Shown here piece by piece: positions 32,798-41,973 of a stretch of 61,315 nt of DNA. The translations under genes were made by a program, and so were the position numbers. The DNA comes from an uncultured Clostridia bacterium (lineage in GTDB: Bacteria; Bacillota; Clostridia; Oscillospirales; CAG-272): the NCBI GenBank assembly GCA_904502015.1, contig CAJGEA010000001.1:1-61315 (forward strand). The letters are read 5' to 3'. Below the pieces are notes generated by a model. It saw only the letters and a list, made by a program, of their open reading frames with translations. It was not told where the DNA came from and made no database searches. Position 1 is the stretch's first letter; every line of letters begins with the position of its first letter.

Positions 32798-34069
32798 TTA
32801 CAATTTTATGTAAGCGTTTCTTTGAGGGCCGACCGACACGTACGTGATCTTGGCCCCCACCAGCTGCTCGATATACTTGACGTAGGTGAGAGCGGCCGGA
32901 GGAAGATCATAGGCGGTTCTGCATTCGGTAATGTCCGAGTGCCATCCGTCTACGTACTCAATCACAGGCTTAGCGACCTCCAGATCTGCACCGATAGGGA
33001 AATCGGTGGTTCGCACGCCGTTGATCTCGTAGGCAACGCATACGGGGATCTTGTCGAGGAAGGAAAGGGAATCCAGCTTGGTCAGTGCCAGCTCGGTGGC
33101 ACCCTGAATGCGAACGCCGTAGCGGGACGCAACGGCATCAAACGCGCCAAGGCGGAAGGGACGTCCCGATGCTACGCTGTACTCGTCACCCACTTGGCGT
33201 AGCTCCTCGGCCGCTTCGTCATGCAGCTCGGTTACGAACGGCCCGTCGCCAAGACATGAGGAAAATGCCTTCATAACGCCAATGGTGCGATCCAGCTTGA
33301 GAGCGGGCACACCCGCACCAATAGTCGCGTAGGCGGCAATGGTAGACGAAGACGAGGTGTAGGGATAAATACCGAAGTCAATATCGCGCAGGGCTCCCAG
33401 CTGAGCCTCAAAGAGAATGCGCTGGCCCTCGGCGGCAGCCTCGGTCAGATAGATGCCGGTATCGCAAATATACTCCCCGAACACCTTGCCGTAATGCAGG
33501 GCCCAATTCAGAATTTCATCGTAATCCACCGCCTGCTTATGGTACATTCCCTCGGCCTCCAGCGTCTTGTAGGCAACGATTCCGCGCAGACGCTTGGCCA
33601 GGTACTCAGGATTGCGGAGGTCACCCATACGGATGGCCTTGCGCAGGTACTTGTCACCGTACACATAGGCATTGGCACGTGTGGTGTCGCTGGCCTTATC
33701 AGCGCCAAAGCGCTCCTCCTCGTAGTTGTCGATAGAGATATGATAAGGCATTGTGACAATGGCGCGATCCGAGATTTTGAGGTTTCTGGGAGAAACGTCC
33801 GCACCCTTTTCGCGTACACCGTCAATCTCTTTTTCCAGATGCTCGGGGTCAATGCACATACCGTTGCCCATAATGCAAACGATTTCGGGGTGAAGGATGC
33901 CCGAGGGAAGGAGATTCAAAACGAACCGCCCCTGCTCGTTGACGATGGTGTGACCGCCGTTGCTTCCGCCCTGATAGCGAACAACAATGTCCGCCTCGCG
34001 GGAGAGCAGGTCGACCATGCGGCCTTTTCCTTCGTCACCCCAGTTGATTCCAACAATGGATGTTAACAT
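32798..34069 (-). CDS. purA: Adenylosuccinate synthetase
   Basis: A 423-residue enzyme forming adenylosuccinate from IMP, aspartate and GTP in AMP synthesis. Seen: N-terminal GINWGDEGKGRMVDLL P-loop (the usual Gln is Asn), GGSNGGHTIV, and the loop SGRPFRLGAFDAV where many family members have GRPRRCGW-D. The two outer Arg of that loop are kept. ATG 34069 follows AAAGGAAT. It lies just downstream of clpX. Confidence 0.95.
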   Translation of the reverse strand: MLTSIVGINWGDEGKGRMVDLLSREADIVVRYQGGSNGGHTIVNEQGRFVLNLLPSGILHPEIVCIMGNGMCIDPEHLEKEIDGVREKGADVSPRNLKISDRAIVTMPYHISIDNYEEERFGADKASDTTRANAYVYGDKYLRKAIRMGDLRNPEYLAKRLRGIVAYKTLEAEGMYHKQAVDYDEILNWALHYGKVFGEYICDTGIYLTEAAAEGQRILFEAQLGALRDIDFGIYPYTSSSSTIAAYATIGAGVPALKLDRTIGVMKAFSSCLGDGPFVTELHDEAAEELRQVGDEYSVASGRPFRLGAFDAVASRYGVRIQGATELALTKLDSLSFLDKIPVCVAYEINGVRTTDFPIGADLEVAKPVIEYVDGWHSDITECRTAYDLPPAALTYVKYIEQLVGAKITYVSVGPQRNAYIKL

Positions 34070-34135
34070 ACAGTTTTGTCATTCCTTTCGTGAGTACACC
34101 GCCAAGACGTAGAGCATTGGCGGTTTTGCCGTGCG

Positions 34136-35536
34136 TCAGTCCTCGGAGGTAGGCAGGGCGCAAGGATTGCCTCCGTCCGAGGGGGAAGAAGATTGTACTG
34201 CCTTGTGGGATACCACTGCATCCTCCTCGCCCAAAATGAACTTGCGAGTGATGGTTACGGTATCCGCCGTTTCGTCGGAGGGAAGCTCGTACATCAGTTT
34301 CATCATGAACTGCTCCATGATGGCGCGCAAGCCGCGCGCTCCCGTGTTTCGTGCAAGCGCTTCCTCAGCAATGGCCTCCAGCGCGTCCTCCTCGAAGATC
34401 AGGCGAATATGATCCAGACCAAACAATTTCATGTATTGCTTGATGATCGCGTTTTTGGGATCGCGCAGAATGCGAATGAGCGCGTGTCTGTCCAGATCGT
34501 TCAGTGTCACGATGACAGGAAGACGGCCGACAAGCTCGGGAATCAATCCGAACTTGACGATATCATGGGGAACAACGCTTTTGAAAATGCCTTGGTCGAC
34601 ACGCTCGGACTTCTTGCGGATCTCGCCGCCGAATCCGATGGTGGTGCCGCCCTCGCGACGTTCAATGATCTGCTCCAGGCCGTCAAACGCACCGCCGCAG
34701 ATGAACAGAATGTTCTCGGTATTGATGCGAATGAACTCCTGCCCGGGGTGCTTTCGGCCGCCCTGCGGGGGGACGTTGGAGATCGTGCCTTCCAAAATCT
34801 TAAGGAGAGCTTGCTGCACACCCTCGCCCGATACGTCACGGGTAATGGAGCGATTTTCGCTCTTACGGGCAATTTTATCAATTTCGTCAATATAAATGAT
34901 GCCTCGCTCAGCACGCTCAATATCAAAGTCGGCAGCCTGGATCAGGCGGAGAAGAATGTTCTCTACATCCTCGCCTACGTAGCCTGCCTCGGTCAGTGTG
35001 GTGGCATCCGCAATGGCAAAGGGAACCTGAAGAGTCTTGGCCAGTGTCTGCGCGAGATAAGTTTTACCGACGCCGGTGGGGCCAAGAAGCAGCACGTTGC
35101 TCTTCTGGATATCAACCTCGGCAAGCTCTGCCATAAAGTCATCCGATGCCTCTTGGGTGTGGCGGCCCTTTTTCTTTTTTGGCATTTTGGTCAGGATGCG
35201 CTTGTAATGGTTGTAAACGGCGACAGACAGCGCGATCTTGGCGTCGTCCTGACCGATTACATACTCGTCCAGCGATGCTTTGATCTGCATGGGCTTGGGA
35301 AGAGTGTGAATATTGAGTTCTCCCGTTGCCTGCTCATGCGTGCTTGCGGTCGCTTCCTCAATCTGCTCGTTGCAGGCGTCTACACAAAAATCGCAAATGT
35401 ACGAGCCCGAAGAGGAGGAGATCAGGAAATTCACTTGATTCTCACTGCGACCGCAGAAGGAACAAAAATGAAGGGTTCCGCCGCCGTTTTTGCTCTTGTC
35501 AGATCCGCGGTGATCTCGATTGGTAGTGTTTGGCAT
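34136..35536 (-). CDS. clpX: ATP-dependent Clp protease ATP-binding subunit ClpX
   Basis: A 466-residue AAA+ unfoldase feeding ClpP. Seen: N-terminal C4 zinc finger (CSFCGRS...CDFCVDAC), Walker A LLGPTGVGKTYLAQTLAK, Walker B IIYIDEIDKIA, pore loop GYVGEDVE and the sensor region RNTGARGLRAIMEQ. An alternative TTG start at 35545 is possible. The C-terminus carries a Ser/Pro-rich tail of about 20 residues. It follows clpP in the usual tig-clpP-clpX order. Confidence 0.97.
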   Translation of the reverse strand: MPNTTNRDHRGSDKSKNGGGTLHFCSFCGRSENQVNFLISSSSGSYICDFCVDACNEQIEEATASTHEQATGELNIHTLPKPMQIKASLDEYVIGQDDAKIALSVAVYNHYKRILTKMPKKKKGRHTQEASDDFMAELAEVDIQKSNVLLLGPTGVGKTYLAQTLAKTLQVPFAIADATTLTEAGYVGEDVENILLRLIQAADFDIERAERGIIYIDEIDKIARKSENRSITRDVSGEGVQQALLKILEGTISNVPPQGGRKHPGQEFIRINTENILFICGGAFDGLEQIIERREGGTTIGFGGEIRKKSERVDQGIFKSVVPHDIVKFGLIPELVGRLPVIVTLNDLDRHALIRILRDPKNAIIKQYMKLFGLDHIRLIFEEDALEAIAEEALARNTGARGLRAIMEQFMMKLMYELPSDETADTVTITRKFILGEEDAVVSHKAVQSSSPSDGGNPCALPTSED

Positions 35537-35577
35537 AGGAAACAAAGAAATCCTTTCTGGTTTGATAAAGGAATTGT

Positions 35578-36216
35578 TTATTTGGAACTAATTTCACTAC
35601 GGCTGGTATAGATTTTATCAATCAAACCGTATTCAAGCGCCTGCTCGGCCGTCATGAAATAGTCGCGGTCGGTGTCGCGCTCAATCACATCGATGGATTT
35701 ACCTGTGTTCTCTGCGAGAATCTTGTTGAGCATATCACGCGTGCGCAAAATGAGGTCGGCACGGATCTTGATATCGGATGCCTGCCCTTGTGCGCCTCCG
35801 AGAGGCTGGTGGATCATGATCTCGCTGTGGGGAAGGGCAATGCGCTTACCCTTTGTGCCGGCAGAGAGAAGGAATGCACCCATGCTGGCGGCAAGACCGA
35901 TGCAAATAGTGGAAACGTCGCACTTGATGAACTTCATGGTGTCGTAGATCGCCATACCCGCCGTGACAGAACCGCCGGGGCTATTGATATAGAAGGAAAT
36001 ATCCTTATCGGGGTCTTGTGCCTCCAAAAAGAGGAGCTGCGCAACCACCAACGATGCGGTGGCATCATTTACTTCGTCAGACAAGAAAATAATACGATCG
36101 TTGAGAAGACGGGAGAAAATGTCGTAGGCTCTCTCACCCTGCGCGGTCTTTTCAATAACCGTAGGAACAAGAGCACCTCTCGTGGCTTGAACAAACGAAT
36201 TCATATCAGGAATCAT
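35578..36216 (-). CDS. clpP: ATP-dependent Clp protease proteolytic subunit
   Basis: A 212-residue self-compartmentalised serine protease. Seen: catalytic triad Ser 111 (GLAASMGAFLLSAG), His 136 (IMIHQPLGG) and Asp 185 (ERDTDRDYFM), and FYINSPGGSVTAGMAIYD. ATG 36216 follows GAGAGG; in-frame upstream starts have no ribosome site. Partner ClpX is encoded 41 bp downstream; MecA at 52.5 kb implies a ClpC elsewhere. Confidence 0.97.
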   Translation of the reverse strand: MIPDMNSFVQATRGALVPTVIEKTAQGERAYDIFSRLLNDRIIFLSDEVNDATASLVVAQLLFLEAQDPDKDISFYINSPGGSVTAGMAIYDTMKFIKCDVSTICIGLAASMGAFLLSAGTKGKRIALPHSEIMIHQPLGGAQGQASDIKIRADLILRTRDMLNKILAENTGKSIDVIERDTDRDYFMTAEQALEYGLIDKIYTSRSEISSK

Positions 36217-36325
36217 AGTGGAGTACCTCTCATTCTTTCTAATTTCATAATATGATTTACACACGGCAAGGTTCCGTGTAGCTTTTTAGGGGATTAACTG
36301 AACAACAGCGTTAAAAATGCAAATA

Positions 36326-36356
36326 TTGCCGCGGCGCAGGGGAGCTACCGCGGCAA
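36326..36356 (-). terminator. Terminator of tig
   Basis: TTGCCGCGG (36326-36334) and CCGCGGCAA (36348-36356) form a 9-bp stem; on the minus strand T-rich sequence (TATTTGCATTTTT) follows. It lies just after the tig stop, so clpP may need its own start of transcription. Confidence 0.65.
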
Positions 36357-36367
36357 CATAGCATAAA

Positions 36368-37726
36368 TTACTCGGCCTTATCTTCGTCAGCGGATTCAGC
36401 GGTGGCCTTGGCCTTTTTAGCGCGGGGCTTCTTGGCAGGCATTGCCTCGGCAGCGACAGCGTGAGCCTTGACCTCGTCCATAGCCTTCTTGACCTTCAGG
36501 TCTGCGGCAACGGAATCAGCAGGAATCATGCCCTTGACAGCATCAACGTCCATCTGATAAGCTCCGGCCAGGCGAGCGTACTCTGCCTCAACCTCCTCGT
36601 CGGAAACCTGAATGTTCTCCAACTCGACGATCTTTTCCAGAGCCAGGCGAACCTTAACGAAGCTCTCAGCCTGAGGACGCATCTGCTCGCGCATCTGGTC
36701 AAGGGTCATGCCGGTGTACTTGAAGTAGGTCTGCAGATCCAAGCCCTGCATACGCAGGCGATTGTCGTAGTCACGGAGCAGGTTCTCGGTCTCAGCCTCA
36801 AACATAGCCTCGGGAATCTCCTCGCCACCCAGCTTCTCGGTGAGAGCCTTAACGACAGTCTCCTCAAAAGCGGCATCAGCAGCACTTTCATGTCTCTTCT
36901 GGATCTTTGCCTCAATATCGGCGCGATATTCAGCCATAGTATCGAATTCAGACACATCTTTGGCGAAATCGTCATCCAACTCGGGAAGCTCGATCTTGGT
37001 GATGGACTTAACGGTTACCTTGAAGGTAGCGTCCTTGCCCGCAAGCTCAGCGGCGTGATACTCGGTGGGGAAGGTGACGTTGACGTCAAACTCCTCGCCA
37101 ATAGCGTGACCGACGATCTGCTCCTCAAATCCGGGAATGAAGGAGCCGGAGCCCAACTTCAGCGCGTAGTCGGTACCCTTGCCGCCCTCAAATGCGACAC
37201 CGTCAACAAAACCCTCGAAGTCAATCTTGGTCAGATCGCCCATAGCGGCAGGAGCATCAGTTACCTCAATCTCGCGGCGATTGCGCTCCTGAATGATCTT
37301 AATCTCGTTTTCAATCTCAGTTTCGGTAACAGGCGCTACCTCGCGGGTAGCCTCAATGCCATAGTAACCCTCAATGGTTACGTCAGGCTTTACGGGAACG
37401 ACAGCCGTAAACACAATGCCGTTCTCATCAATGGACTTGATATCGAACTCGGCGCGGCCAACGGGCGTAATATTTGCCTCGGCCAAAGCTGCCTCGTAAG
37501 CATCGGGAAGAAGGTCATTGGCAGCGTCCTCATAGAAAACGCCCTTGCCGTACATACGCTCAACAACCGAGCGGGGCGCCTTGCCCTTGCGGAAGCCGGG
37601 GATAGTAATATTCGCGGACTGCTTGCGGAAAACCTTGGTGACAGCCTTTTCAAAGGTCTCCTTGTCTACCGAAAACTCAAGAGCAACCGTGCTCTTTTCT
37701 GCCTTTTCTGCTTTGATCAAACTCAT
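36368..37726 (-). CDS. tig: Trigger factor (ribosome-associated chaperone)
   Basis: A 452-residue chaperone and peptidyl-prolyl isomerase docking at the ribosome exit tunnel. Seen: the ribosome-binding GFRKGKAPRSVVER, the FKBP-like domain with DLTKIDFEGFVDGVAFEGG and GSGSFIPGFEEQIVG, and the helical C-terminal domain with a Lys/Ala-rich tail (PAKKPRAKKAKA). ATG 37726 follows GAAAGGA. It begins the quality-control run tig-clpP-clpX. Confidence 0.96.
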   Translation of the reverse strand: MSLIKAEKAEKSTVALEFSVDKETFEKAVTKVFRKQSANITIPGFRKGKAPRSVVERMYGKGVFYEDAANDLLPDAYEAALAEANITPVGRAEFDIKSIDENGIVFTAVVPVKPDVTIEGYYGIEATREVAPVTETEIENEIKIIQERNRREIEVTDAPAAMGDLTKIDFEGFVDGVAFEGGKGTDYALKLGSGSFIPGFEEQIVGHAIGEEFDVNVTFPTEYHAAELAGKDATFKVTVKSITKIELPELDDDFAKDVSEFDTMAEYRADIEAKIQKRHESAADAAFEETVVKALTEKLGGEEIPEAMFEAETENLLRDYDNRLRMQGLDLQTYFKYTGMTLDQMREQMRPQAESFVKVRLALEKIVELENIQVSDEEVEAEYARLAGAYQMDVDAVKGMIPADSVAADLKVKKAMDEVKAHAVAAEAMPAKKPRAKKAKATAESADEDKAE

Positions 37727-37783
37727 GATGTGGGGATTCCTTTCTTTTAATAAGTAAAGATACATCTTTTACATACATAGTAT

Positions 37784-37812
37784 ATTTTATCTTTTTTTGT
37801 GCATTTTGTCAA
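37784..37812 (-). promoter_or_regulatory. Promoter of tig
   Basis: Minus-strand TTGACA (37807-37812), 17-bp spacer, TAAAAT (37784-37789), about 60 bp before tig. Confidence 0.7.
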
Positions 37813-37909
37813 TAGAAAACAATAAATTTTCTTTCCGTCCGAATCACGAAAGTGACGCAGAAGGGAAAGATAAAATTGTATAATGCGCCAAACCCGGTTG
37901 CTTTTTTCT

Positions 37910-38647
37910 TTAGAGACGGTGTAAATGAAAGTCCATGCAATCAGAGGACACAAGCGTCAACCGAATATTCTCGTATTCGCGGTAGCGCGGAGCGGCATAC
38001 ATTCCGTGAATATGTCCGAAATAGCAATCGGGATCACCATACTCGTGAAGCACGTCCACGAAGGGGCGACACACGAAATCCAGCCACACGGGAGGGAAGT
38101 GCAGAAACACCGAGATCGGCAACCGTAAGCCATCATCTGCCTCAATTTCTTTTTGCAGCTTGACGGCGTCATCCAGGCTCAGCTTAAGCCGAATCACCTC
38201 TCGGTTGATGATCTTGTCGTAATCTACCTCACCCACCGCGACCTGCTGTTTTTCTTCCATAAACCAACCACGCGTACCGCACACGATGTGCTCCTCCACG
38301 CGAAAGGCATTGTTATAGAGGAATTGAACCGTGGAGATGCCGTGGTCGGCCAAAAAACGGTTCATTTTATTTCCCGTTGACCACCAGAAATCGTGGTTCC
38401 CCTTGCCGATCAGCTTTTTGCCGGGGAGAGATTCGATAAACTGGAGGTCAGAGAGCGCTTCATCCAGATTCATCGCCCAAGAAATATCACCGGGGACGAT
38501 TACGGTGTCGGCGGGTGTGACCACATCGCGCCAATTTTTTTCCAGTTTTTCGGTGTAACCCTGCCAACGGCGGCCGAAAACCTCCATGGATTTATTGGTT
38601 TTTTGGTTCGTGGACAAGTGAAGATCACCAATCACGTATACAGCCAT
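37910..38647 (-). CDS. Metallophosphoesterase (COG1768-like)
   Basis: A 245-residue calcineurin-like phosphoesterase. Seen: VYVIGDLHLST, VIVPGDISWAMNLDEA, LIGKGNHDFWWS, FLHFPPVW and YFGHIHGMY metal-binding motifs. This soluble subfamily, with DISWAMNLDEA, is conserved in Firmicutes but has no known substrate. GGAGGTG precedes ATG 38647. It appears to be a single-gene unit. Confidence 0.87.
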   Translation of the reverse strand: MAVYVIGDLHLSTNQKTNKSMEVFGRRWQGYTEKLEKNWRDVVTPADTVIVPGDISWAMNLDEALSDLQFIESLPGKKLIGKGNHDFWWSTGNKMNRFLADHGISTVQFLYNNAFRVEEHIVCGTRGWFMEEKQQVAVGEVDYDKIINREVIRLKLSLDDAVKLQKEIEADDGLRLPISVFLHFPPVWLDFVCRPFVDVLHEYGDPDCYFGHIHGMYAAPRYREYENIRLTLVSSDCMDFHLHRL

Positions 38648-38761
38648 GGCAAAACACCTCCGTTTCTGAAATCATTGGCGGTATAAAAAACAAATGCGCG
38701 GGAACAATAGTTTCACGGGGTAATTGAATCCCCGAAGAAACAAAGTAAGGAAGAAATGATC

Positions 38762-38953
38762 ATGTCCGAAAAGAGAAGCGGTTGCGGCTGCAACCATATC
38801 AAGGGCGTTTGCTGCGACGTAAAGAACTGCATGTATCATGACGGCGAAACCTATTGCACCGCCAAGGAAATCACCGTCGGCCCTTCCTACGCGGCAGATG
38901 GTAAGGACACCGCCTGCGCCACCTTTAAGCCTCACGATCAGTACAACGGCTGA
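38762..38953 (+). CDS. DUF1540 small Cys-rich protein
   Basis: A 63-residue protein with one DUF1540 unit: CGCNHIKGVCCDVKNCMYHD followed by YCTAKEITVG and a last Cys near 53. The Cys pattern suggests metal binding; DUF1540 proteins are common in spore formers and their role is unknown. The start at 38762 is preferred over 38756 because AAGGAAG (38747-38753) is spaced correctly. It is an isolated plus-strand gene among minus-strand genes. Confidence 0.85.
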   Translation: MSEKRSGCGCNHIKGVCCDVKNCMYHDGETYCTAKEITVGPSYAADGKDTACATFKPHDQYNG

Positions 38954-38972
38954 TTGCGGCATTAGAGCCGGA

Positions 38973-39018
38973 TTTGCAGAGGGGGCTGTCACCATGAGCG
39001 ACAGCCCCGATCGGCAAA
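38973..39018. terminator. Stem-loop between DUF1540 gene and thrC
   Basis: GGGGCTGTC (38982-38990) and GACAGCCCC (39000-39008), with outer TTTGC (38973-38977) / GCAAA (39014-39018). It separates convergent genes; the U-tract is poor. Confidence 0.55.
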
Positions 39019-39028
39019 CGTACATATA

Positions 39029-40519
39029 TTACTTGCAGTAATCAAGAACGGCGATAGGCATATCCTTGTAATCAATGGTTTGGGTGAACCGCACCTCGCG
39101 CTCACCCAGCCCGCGCAGGGGGTAGGGGATTTCGGTACCCGTGGCCTCTACGAGCTGATCCAGCGCGGCGAGCGGATCACGGGGCAGAACGGCACCGTCC
39201 GAAAGGGAAGTAAACACATCGGCGGCAAACTTGTAGGGGCTGGCCGTGGATGCGACAACCATGGGAACCGAATGGTCAGCGATATCGGAAATGTACTGCT
39301 CGGCGCAGCTCAAAGCCACGGCGGTGTGAGTGTCGGCCAGATAGCCGTGCTTCTCGAAATAGGTACGGATGGTCTCGGCGGTGGTTTGCTCGTCTGCAAA
39401 ATAGCCCGAGAAATTCTGCGCGATAGCCGCCTTTACGTCAGCGTCAACGGTATATACTCCATCAGCCTTGAGGCTCTCCATGTAGGCGGAGGTGCGCTCC
39501 TCGCCCGCAGAGAGGCAAAGCAGACGCTCAAGATTGCTGGAAATGAGAATGTCCATCGAGGGGGACATGGTCAGGTGAAAATCACGGTTGCGGTCATAGG
39601 TGCCCGTGCGCAGGAAGTCGGTCAGAATGTTGTTCTGGTTGGAAGCACATACGAAATGGCGGATGGGCAGACCCATGAGCTTTGCAATGTATGCCGCGAA
39701 GATGTTACCGAAGTTACCCGTGGGAACGCATACGTCCATAAGGTCACCCATCTTGATCTTGCCGCCCGCCAGGAGATCGCAGTACGCCGAAACATAATAC
39801 ACGATCTGGGGAGCCAAGCGCCCCCAGTTGATGGAGTTGGCGCTGGAAAGGATGTAGCCGCGCTCGTTGAGCGCCTTTGCCATATCCGCGTCGCCAAAGA
39901 TCTTCTTCACGCCCGTCTGCGCATCGTCAAAGTTACCGTGAATGGCGCATACGTTGACGTTGTTGCCCGTTTGGGTGGCCATTTGGAGCTTCTGCACGCG
40001 GCTGACGCCGTCCACGGGGTAAAATACCATGATCTTGATACGATCAATGTCCTTGTAGCCCTCAAGAGCCGCCTTGCCCGTGTCCCCCGAGGTGGCAACG
40101 AGAATCAGCGCGTTGCGCTCCTCACCCGTCTTGACCAGCGCGCGGGAGAGCAGGCGGGGCATGATTTGCAGAGCCATGTCCTTGAAAGCGGCGGTCGGGC
40201 CATGCCACAGCTCCAGCGAGTAGACGTTATCGTGCAGGTGAACCAGCGGAGCGGCACCGCCGGGGAAGGAGCTCTCGGCATAGGCCGCAGTGCAATCCGA
40301 AAGCAGCTCCTCGTAGGTATAGTCCGAGAGGAACTTGCCGAGGATCTTGGCTGCACGAACGGGGTAGGAATCGTTGCAGAGTGTCGAGATATCGTCGGCC
40401 GTCAGCGCGGGAATGGTCTCGGGGATGAACAATCCGCCGTCGGGGGCAAGTCCCATCTTAATGACTTCAGCGGCGGAATACTTCTTGTGTGAGGCGTCGC
40501 GGGTGCTTTGATACATCAT
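39029..40519 (-). CDS. thrC: Threonine synthase
   Basis: A 496-residue PLP enzyme converting O-phosphohomoserine to threonine, of the long class that includes Escherichia coli and yeast ThrC. Seen: the N-terminal MYQSTRDASHKKYSAAEVI, the PLP-lysine region HGPTAAFKDMALQ, LVATSGDTGKAALEGY and VPTGNFGNIFAAY. CAGGAGA precedes ATG 40519. It is the last gene of the apgM-to-thrC minus-strand run, 34 bp after the dipeptidase gene; no hom or thrB is nearby. Confidence 0.96.
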   Translation of the reverse strand: MMYQSTRDASHKKYSAAEVIKMGLAPDGGLFIPETIPALTADDISTLCNDSYPVRAAKILGKFLSDYTYEELLSDCTAAYAESSFPGGAAPLVHLHDNVYSLELWHGPTAAFKDMALQIMPRLLSRALVKTGEERNALILVATSGDTGKAALEGYKDIDRIKIMVFYPVDGVSRVQKLQMATQTGNNVNVCAIHGNFDDAQTGVKKIFGDADMAKALNERGYILSSANSINWGRLAPQIVYYVSAYCDLLAGGKIKMGDLMDVCVPTGNFGNIFAAYIAKLMGLPIRHFVCASNQNNILTDFLRTGTYDRNRDFHLTMSPSMDILISSNLERLLCLSAGEERTSAYMESLKADGVYTVDADVKAAIAQNFSGYFADEQTTAETIRTYFEKHGYLADTHTAVALSCAEQYISDIADHSVPMVVASTASPYKFAADVFTSLSDGAVLPRDPLAALDQLVEATGTEIPYPLRGLGEREVRFTQTIDYKDMPIAVLDYCK

Positions 40520-40553
40520 GATTTTTGTTCTCCTGTCTATGTATGATCTAAAT

Positions 40554-41504
40554 TTATTTCAAATTTTTGATGGCAAAATCGTAGGCGTTGCCAAAGAAAA
40601 TCTTATCTATCAACTCGTCCGAATAGTTGTGACGGGCCATGATTTCAGCAACGAGAGGCATTGCCCCAAGGCTCTCCATGCCCTCGGGCAGGTCGGTTCC
40701 GTCCCAATCCGCGCCGAAGCCGACGACGTCCTCTCCGCCGTGGGACAGGTAGTAGTCCACGTGAGCGAATACGTGCTCGGGGGTAGCGGGATGTTCCTTG
40801 TGACTAGTCAGATGCGAGCGGCAAAGGCTGACACCCACCGTACCGCCCAGCGCGCGAATGGTATCGAAATGACGGTCGCGCAGATTACGGCTGTGAGCAT
40901 ATACCGAGTAAGCGTTGGAATGGGATGCGATCACAGGCTTGCCATATTGAGTGGCAATGTCGAGAATATCGTCCGTGGATTTCTCGGATGCGTGGGAGAC
41001 ATCGGGGATGATCCCCAGCTCGAAGCAACGGCGCACCGTCTGCTTGCCAAGCTCGGTTAAGCCGTTCTCGGTATCGTGCGAGCCGCCGATGCAGGAGTTG
41101 CCTCCCCACAAAAGGGTCAGGTAACGCACACCCATCTCGTGCAGAATATCCAGTCTTGTAAGGTCTCCTGCGATCAGGCGGGCATCCTCCACCGCAAGAA
41201 TGGCGGCATGCTTGCCTTGCTCCAGCGCCGTTGCAAGCTCGTGGCCGGTGCGCACACGTGCCACTTTGGCCGACAACCGCTCAATATCACGGTCAAAATA
41301 GTCAGCAATACGCAAAAAATCCTGCCAGCAGGCCTCGTCATCCAGACGGCGGTTGCTCCATACGGCATAGTATTGCGCGTATTGGCTATACGGGGTGGCA
41401 TTTGCGAGGGAAACGTGGCAGTTGTTTTCGTCAAGTCCGACTTCTCGGTGATACAGCTCGTAAGCGGTGTCGCAATGGGAGTCAAAAAAACGTAACGGTT
41501 TCAT
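40554..41504 (-). CDS. Membrane dipeptidase (renal dipeptidase family, M19)
   Basis: A 316-residue zinc peptidase. Seen: the N-terminal metal motif FFDSHCDT, the bridging-Glu region ILAVEDARLI, IPDVSHASEKSTDDI and VIASHSNAYSV, and GFGADWDGTDLPEGM. M19 enzymes hydrolyse dipeptides including D-amino-acid-containing ones and may serve peptidoglycan turnover. No signal peptide. ATG 41504 is preferred because AGGAGGT abuts the ATG at 41513 too closely. Confidence 0.92.
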   Translation of the reverse strand: MKPLRFFDSHCDTAYELYHREVGLDENNCHVSLANATPYSQYAQYYAVWSNRRLDDEACWQDFLRIADYFDRDIERLSAKVARVRTGHELATALEQGKHAAILAVEDARLIAGDLTRLDILHEMGVRYLTLLWGGNSCIGGSHDTENGLTELGKQTVRRCFELGIIPDVSHASEKSTDDILDIATQYGKPVIASHSNAYSVYAHSRNLRDRHFDTIRALGGTVGVSLCRSHLTSHKEHPATPEHVFAHVDYYLSHGGEDVVGFGADWDGTDLPEGMESLGAMPLVAEIMARHNYSDELIDKIFFGNAYDFAIKNLK

Positions 41505-41556
41505 AGAGTTCATACCTCCTGTATTACGCTATGAATATATGAAAGGGAACCCAAGG

Positions 41557-41973
41557 TTATCCTTTGGCACCGAACGCGTTGTGAAAGGGAACCACCTGCT
41601 CCACGGCGTGAGTACCGTCGGCGTTGCGGCGCAGATACACCTCAACGATGTCAATGCGGGGTTGCTTGTAGGTGTGATGCTCCCGAAGGTAGCCCTTGGC
41701 GGCGTTCACGGTTCGCATTCGCTTGTCGCGTGTTACGGCAGATGCGGGGCGACCGAAGCGCGATTCCTCGCCGTAGGCTTGGTGGCGGGATTTCACCTCA
41801 ACGAACACAAGGTGGGTTTCGTTTTCTACGATCAAATCCAGCTCGTTGTGTGCCACGTGCAAATTACGCGCCACAACAGTATATCCATGGGATACGTAGT
41901 ACGCCGCAGCAGCATCCTCACCGAGTTTGCCATAGATCTGCCTGTCGGTGGGCTTTTTCTCTGCGGTGCTCAT
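41557..41973 (-). CDS. UPF0102/YraN family putative nuclease-fold protein
   Basis: A 138-residue protein. Seen: GKLGEDAAAAYYVSHGYTVVARN, ELDLIVENETHLVFVEVKSR and the C-terminal RIDIVEVYL, the restriction-endonuclease-like core with D...E-V-K. Function unproven. It overlaps rnhB by 4 bp, the usual arrangement (rnhB-yraN) in bacteria. Confidence 0.93.
   Translation of the reverse strand: MSTAEKKPTDRQIYGKLGEDAAAAYYVSHGYTVVARNLHVAHNELDLIVENETHLVFVEVKSRHQAYGEESRFGRPASAVTRDKRMRTVNAAKGYLREHHTYKQPRIDIVEVYLRRNADGTHAVEQVVPFHNAFGAKG

Noticed and set aside
34099..34123. Stem CCGCCAA/TTGGCGG between clpX and purA as a terminator
   Set aside because: On the minus strand, where both genes are read, no U-tract follows; the T-run lies on the plus-strand side.
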